Shown: piece after piece, positions 16,501 through 19,217 of the stretch
How the letters are laid out: every line of letters starts with the position of its first letter
Numbering within the stretch: the stretch's first letter is position 1
Assembly (NCBI GenBank): GCA_050945815.1
Contig: JBMNTQ010000020.1
Location: 1 to 19,217, forward strand
DNA length: 19,217 bases
DNA from: JBMNTQ01 sp050945815
GTDB taxonomy: Bacteria; Bacillota; Clostridia; Christensenellales; JBMNTQ01
Direction of reading: 5' to 3'
Notes under the pieces: model-generated
Database searches by the model: none
The model's input: only the letters and a program-made list of their open reading frames with translations
What the model was told of the DNA's origin: nothing
Translations under genes and position numbers: made by a program

Positions 16501-17464
16501 CTTGCCTTTGTCTGTGGTGATGGCGGACGTGAATGGCCTGAAGTTGACCAACGACGCCTTTGGGCACGCGTTTGGTGATAAGCTGCTGCAAAAAGCGGCA
16601 CAGGTTATGCGGGAATGCTGCCGTCAGGATGATGTGATTGCTCGTATCGGCGGGGATGAATTTGTGTTGTTGCTTCCCAAGACCGACGAGCAGAGTGCGG
16701 GGAGGGTGGTGGCGCGCATTAATGAATACTGCTCTAAAATGCAGGTGGGCTCCGTCGCTTTGTCGATTTCCTTTGGCTGGGAGACGAAAAGCCATGAGGA
16801 GGAAGAGATGGCTGCGGTTCAGAAAAAGGCGGAGGATAGGATGTATCGCCGCAAGCTTTTTGACAGCCCCAGCATGCGGGGCAGAACCATCACTGCGATT
16901 ACCCAGACCCTCTACGAGACCCACGAGCGAGAGGAACTGCATTCTAGGCGTGTCAGCCATATATGTGAGCTGATGGCCCAGGAATTGGGCATGAACGATC
17001 GGGAGGTTAAGGAACTGACCACTGCCGGTTTGCTGCATGATATTGGTAAGATTGCTATTGATGGGCGTATTTTGAACAAGCTTGGCCCGCTGTCTGAGGA
17101 TGAATGGCGGGATATTCGCCGGCATCCGGAAATCGGCTACCGGATCCTTGGTTCTGTCAACGATTTGTCGGATATTGCAAATTGTGTTTTGGCACACCAT
17201 GAACGATGGGATGGAATGGGCTATCCTCAACGACTGAAAGGGGAAGAGACGTTGCTGCCGGCGCGAATCATCGCCTTAGCGGACGCTTTCGACGCTATGA
17301 TCAGCGAGCGGCCTTATGGGAGGGTGCACACACAGGAGGAGGCTATGCTGGAACTTTGCAAAAATTCGGGTACGCAGCTTGACCCATACTTGGTGGAAGT
17401 GTTTCAGCGGTTGTTTGAAAAGGGAACATTCAACTTTGAAGCGTTGGGCTCGAAGAGGCCATAG
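13535..17464 (+). CDS. cytosolic PAS/GAF sensor with GGDEF and HD-GYP domains
   Basis: This 1309-residue protein has no evident membrane segment or signal peptide. Approximate order: PAS 15-115, PAS 125-235, GAF-like 240-400, PAS 415-530, PAS 540-660, GAF 670-820, PAS 830-955, GGDEF 960-1110 and HD-GYP 1115-1300. The cyclase signature GGDEF is intact at 1039-1043, and an inhibitory-site RxxD (Arg1030, Asp1033) stands 5 residues before it. HD-GYP residues are also intact: His1136, His1168-Asp1169, His1221-His1222 and GYP at 1229-1231. By family rules both synthesis and hydrolysis of cyclic-di-GMP are possible, with the PAS/GAF array choosing between them. AGGGGG at 13520-13525 lies 9 nt before the ATG. 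It follows the HD-GYP response regulator, so the two likely act on the same cyclic-di-GMP pool. PAS and GAF borders are estimates by eye; cofactors and ligands are unknown. Confidence 0.92.
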   Translation: MHELLFQSTETQPTPGYAYHRILLDDQGEPRDFEILEANEVFLEMTGLSGCVGECITDVFPGILTEPFDWIQAFGQVARQGITLETRQRLVAWEKQLLVKAYSPQKDYFVTLISSLPMGTLEESYLDHCFNLSLDLLCIIDNEGKWVRANDRWREVLGADESQLRGGGYLAWVHPDDHEKTRAAFSSLKEKKAFSSLANRCFSKKDGQYRVFDWCAAVDTSHYFIAGRDITLEMQKKESIEELVRISQEFLHTCCEHVDDNRIADAAARICGADRVIFNRYDSTSGEYRVAAVSGDDEQAERMIRCLTLYDSKWIDSRQQKRESERAEYDNVRQMISGSLPEIAIADLEACCPAGKVVALDIVGGQKKLGELILFSRPDGTLREEQFLQIYTQMVGQLLYRVHMERAVSSSETYLKEAHKLAGLGRWEWDHATSRVKLEENIYSVCGLFEGLLDVSYRAALERVHPDDRKRVFLEDLEHQKDGSPYETTYRVWDDQGALRWIQENGCTILDEDGVALRTVGSIQDISKLKNTEETIETLLYENQTIFNGAQDALFLIRVQPDGQHKLTRYNEAFARKTGIGEDGPQARAYDSLWVEKYSKSFAAQFSACIAAGVPLTYEQELGLPAGERIWKITLTPVVREGRVEHIVGCGQDVTKQRRAERGLREHMDFNEKLVDLLALQGTTAEEYLHAVLNHALAFTRSGRGFILLWDQAENRPGIGVCSDDDGSLAQSGRFLLECGILDEVVNTKKPLMVDNSRKYTFEDGEQRQETELLRVFIMPVVENGVLVAVVGVADKKEDYGAEDNMRLQLLIKNVWARAQRERSDDLLRREKEMLQTMLHSIDDGILATDQNGEILLINEQAKRLTGWAGEEAIGQPLHEVFKVIRDRTREPFKYPIEMVLHSGRTVTLNKDSILLSREGREYGISESASPIQGKDGRVSGVVLAFRDITLEKQKLNDIEYLNYHDALTGLYNRTFFEKEVRRLDETSNLPLSVVMADVNGLKLTNDAFGHAFGDKLLQKAAQVMRECCRQDDVIARIGGDEFVLLLPKTDEQSAGRVVARINEYCSKMQVGSVALSISFGWETKSHEEEEMAAVQKKAEDRMYRRKLFDSPSMRGRTITAITQTLYETHEREELHSRRVSHICELMAQELGMNDREVKELTTAGLLHDIGKIAIDGRILNKLGPLSEDEWRDIRRHPEIGYRILGSVNDLSDIANCVLAHHERWDGMGYPQRLKGEETLLPARIIALADAFDAMISERPYGRVHTQEEAMLELCKNSGTQLDPYLVEVFQRLFEKGTFNFEALGSKRP

Positions 17465-17475
17465 GGGACCGAAAT

Positions 17476-18237
17476 ATGAAAGATGAATCGATATTATACG
17501 ATATGATACCCAAGCGAAAATCCGTGCGCCGCTATCATCCTGCGCCCCTTGAACCGAATGTGTTGGCAAAGATACGAGACAGCGTTTTGAACGTTGAGCC
17601 GCTGTTTGGCGAGATTGGGTGTGAGTGGGTGATATTGGATGCGGCACAGGTGAAAAGCGTGCTGGCTATCAGAGCGCCTCATTATCTTTGCCTATACAGT
17701 GCCCCGGAGAAGGGATATTTGATGAACGCCGGATATGTGATGCAGCAGGCAGATTTGTATCTGGCATCGCAAGGGCTGGGCCGTTGCTTTTTGGGGATGG
17801 CCAAGCCCAACAGGGACATACCGAGAAAGCGGGGCAGCAGGCATTTTGTTATGATGCTTGCGTTTGGGCTGCCAGCAGAGCCGCTTCATCGCAGTCAGCT
17901 TGCGGAATTTAAACGCAAGCCATTGCAGGAGATATCCAGCGTGGCCGAGGGAGAGGAACTAATGAAAATTGTGCGATTGGCGCCTTCGGCTGTGAATGTG
18001 CAGCCTTGGTATTTTGTAGGGGATGGCCGGCGGATTGATGCGGGACGGTTGAAAAAGGGCCCTTTGCTGCCTGTTGCGTATGATAGGTTGCGCCAGATTG
18101 ATATGGGCATTGCCCTGTGTTACCTAGGCTTGGCTGCGAGAAATTTGGGGAAAACGGTGCGCTTTGCCGAGGACCAGGCAGGGGGAGCTTTATTGCCTGA
18201 AAACTATATGTATGCGATGACAGCTTATTTGAACTAG
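17476..18237 (+). CDS. nitroreductase-family flavoprotein (TM1586 type)
   Basis: This 253-residue protein resembles the TM1586-like nitroreductases. It has an N-terminal RKSVRRY (14-20) expected at the FMN phosphate, a central AGYVMQQADLYLASQGLG (85-102), and a second-half LAPSAVNVQPWYF (168-180), which gives the duplicated pattern typical of the group. AGGGGA at 17463-17468 lies 7 nt before the ATG, and only 11 nt separate it from the GGDEF/HD-GYP stop, so it is probably the last gene of the unit, ending before the terminator. Family members carry out flavin-dependent, usually NAD(P)H-dependent, redox reactions. Its substrate is not evident: it could alter the peptide product, act in general redox defence, or be unrelated. 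Confidence 0.85.
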   Translation: MKDESILYDMIPKRKSVRRYHPAPLEPNVLAKIRDSVLNVEPLFGEIGCEWVILDAAQVKSVLAIRAPHYLCLYSAPEKGYLMNAGYVMQQADLYLASQGLGRCFLGMAKPNRDIPRKRGSRHFVMMLAFGLPAEPLHRSQLAEFKRKPLQEISSVAEGEELMKIVRLAPSAVNVQPWYFVGDGRRIDAGRLKKGPLLPVAYDRLRQIDMGIALCYLGLAARNLGKTVRFAEDQAGGALLPENYMYAMTAYLN

Positions 18238-18314
18238 ACTAATAGCGAAATAGCAGAAAGCCCTTTGCAAGTAAATGCGAAGGGCTTGTTGTATGCAGTA
18301 TGCTGCGTACAATA
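18238..18314. other. intergenic gap between convergent genes
   Basis: The 77-nt gap holds the hairpin at 18258-18287 and no further coding signal. It separates the rightward unit from the leftward DUF554 gene. Confidence 0.7.
18258..18293 (+). terminator. intrinsic-type terminator hairpin, possibly bidirectional
   Basis: AAGCCCTTTGC (18258-18268) pairs with GCGAAGGGCTT (18277-18287) over 11 positions with one T-G wobble and an 8-nt loop, followed by the T-rich TTGTTGT. It begins 20 nt after the nitroreductase stop. The T tract is interrupted, so efficiency is uncertain. The opposite strand also reads a hairpin followed by a weakly T-rich stretch, and could end the DUF554 transcript. Confidence 0.78.
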
Positions 18315-19016
18315 TTAGAAAAAGTTGACGATGGATTGTAGCAGTGGATAGATTGCAATGGGGAAAAACAGGGAGGGGAGCATGTTCGCTACCTTGGAGG
18401 ACTTGATTTCAGTCATATTCAAAGCGAGGGCTAAAAGAGCGATACCGCCGGTGGCGGATATTTCCGTGATGACGCCGCTGGTTAGAACCGGTGCGAGGGC
18501 CGAGGCGCTTAGGGCGATTGTGCCTTGATAGAGCACCACCGGCACGGCGGAAAACAGAACGCCTACTCCTAAGGTAGAGGCGAAAAAGATGGCGGTGGTT
18601 CCGTCTATGATGGATTTGAGAAAAATGAGGGTATGGTCGTCTTGTAAGCCGCCTTGAATCGAGCCGGTGATGGCTAGGGCACCAACGCAATAGAGCAGGG
18701 TGCTGGTGGTGAAGCCTTCGGCGAAGCGGCCGTTGCCGATGTGAATCCGCTTTTGCAGATAGACGGCTAGCGCTTCCAGCCTATCGTCCAGACGAAGGAA
18801 GGTTCCTAATAAAGTTCCCAGGATGATGCTGATGATGATAACAAGTATTTGGCTGGTTTCCAATACATAGGATAGCCCCATGGCGAAGATGACCAGACCA
18901 AGCACATAGAGAATCGGCTTCATATAGGATTGCGGCAGCCTTTTCCCAAACAAAAGACCGATGCTGCCTCCTGCCAAGATAGCAGCGGCATTGACCAGAG
19001 CGCCAGTGAGCGGCAT
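18315..19016 (-). CDS. DUF554 family integral membrane protein
   Basis: The protein has 233 residues from the ATG at 19016, the usual length for DUF554 (YdfK-like) proteins of unknown function. It starts MPLTGALVNAAAILAGG and contains the family-typical RFAEGFTTSTLLYCVGALAI followed by GSIQGGL, then KSIIDGTTAIFFAST and a YQG motif, with about six to seven hydrophobic segments. GGGGGG (19023-19028) stands 6 nt before the start. The reading frame stays open to 19193, but those extra 59 residues cross the promoter and do not resemble the family. It is transcribed toward the NRPS unit from its own promoter and has no visible functional link to it. Confidence 0.9.
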   Translation of the reverse strand: MPLTGALVNAAAILAGGSIGLLFGKRLPQSYMKPILYVLGLVIFAMGLSYVLETSQILVIIISIILGTLLGTFLRLDDRLEALAVYLQKRIHIGNGRFAEGFTTSTLLYCVGALAITGSIQGGLQDDHTLIFLKSIIDGTTAIFFASTLGVGVLFSAVPVVLYQGTIALSASALAPVLTSGVITEISATGGIALLALALNMTEIKSSKVANMLPSLFFPIAIYPLLQSIVNFF

Positions 19017-19050
19017 ACGATACCCCCCTTTAAACAATAAAAAGCAAACT

Positions 19051-19072
19051 GCCCATAGAAAGACCTTTGGGC
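19051..19072 (-). repeat. small inverted repeat in the DUF554 leader
   Basis: GCCCA (19051-19055) and TGGGC (19068-19072) can form a 5-bp hairpin with a 12-nt loop in the inferred 5' untranslated region. It may have no function. Confidence 0.3.
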
Positions 19073-19089
19073 GTAAGCATAACGGAATT

Positions 19090-19118
19090 ATTATATAGGA
19101 TACACGGTAGATTTGCAA
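19090..19118 (-). promoter_or_regulatory. sigma-70/sigma-A type promoter of the DUF554 gene
   Basis: Read on the minus strand, TTGCAA (19113-19118) is followed after exactly 17 nt by TATAAT (19090-19095), a perfect -10 box. Transcription would start near 19083 and leave a leader of about 67 nt before the ATG at 19016. Confidence 0.82.
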
Positions 19119-19167
19119 GAATATGCATGGCGGCAGGAAAATATACGGAAGAAACCCAGGAGGACGG

Positions 19168-19203
19168 ATGCCGCTTGTTTTTTTATGCGGCATAACGTAT
19201 AAT
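19168..19203 (+). promoter_or_regulatory. possible rightward promoter overlapped by an inverted repeat
   Basis: TTGTTT (19175-19180) and TATAAT (19198-19203) are 17 nt apart on the plus strand. The repeat ATGCCGC (19168-19174) / GCGGCAT (19187-19193) flanks the -35 box, as an operator might. Any target gene lies beyond the window, so this rests on base matches alone. Confidence 0.4.
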
Positions 19204-19217
19204 CATTGGGGCTGATT

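Noticed and set aside
16277..17230. 317-codon open frame antisense to the GGDEF/HD-GYP gene
   Set aside because: It lies wholly opposite a gene with intact catalytic motifs, and its His/Gln/Asn-rich translation shows no family pattern.
19017..19193. 59-residue N-terminal extension of the DUF554 protein
   Set aside because: It would run through the promoter, is not family-like, and the ATG at 19016 has a strong ribosome site and the typical N-terminus.

Overview
The window looks like chromosome from an anaerobic Clostridia-type Firmicute. GC content is moderate, Shine-Dalgarno sequences are strong, genes are tightly packed, and the families present (NRPS with terminal reductase, 7TM histidine kinase, HD-GYP proteins, TM1586-type nitroreductase, DUF554) are common in that class. 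Genus cannot be read from the sequence. Seven genes run rightward (9-18237) to a hairpin terminator (18258-18293). One gene (18315-19016) converges on it from the right, behind its own promoter. No RNA gene, CRISPR array or insertion sequence was seen.

Biosynthetic block (9-10096): an acyl-activating ligase, a free-standing acyl carrier protein, an Sfp-type phosphopantetheinyl transferase and a two-module NRPS of order C-A-T-C-A-T-R. The ligase and carrier probably load a fatty acyl group. The first C domain would join it to amino acid 1, module 2 adds amino acid 2, and the terminal NAD(P)H-dependent reductase releases an aldehyde. The predicted product is an N-acyl dipeptide aldehyde, related in logic to the gut-Clostridia peptide aldehydes known as protease inhibitors. 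No thioesterase, epimerase, exporter or immunity gene is visible.

Signalling block (10090-17464): the NRPS stop overlaps the start of a 7TM sensor histidine kinase by 7 nt. The kinase overlaps by 8 nt a response regulator whose output is an HD-GYP phosphodiesterase. After a 105-nt leader with competing inverted repeats comes a 1309-aa PAS/GAF protein with intact GGDEF and HD-GYP domains. The synthetase is therefore apparently co-expressed with a cyclic-di-GMP circuit. The most interesting hypothesis here is that the lipodipeptide aldehyde is a signal, or a self-monitored product, of that circuit.

The rightward unit ends with a flavin nitroreductase-like gene (17476-18237) of unknown role. 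Beyond the terminator, the leftward DUF554 membrane protein has a clear promoter. A possible rightward promoter with an inverted repeat lies at the right edge.
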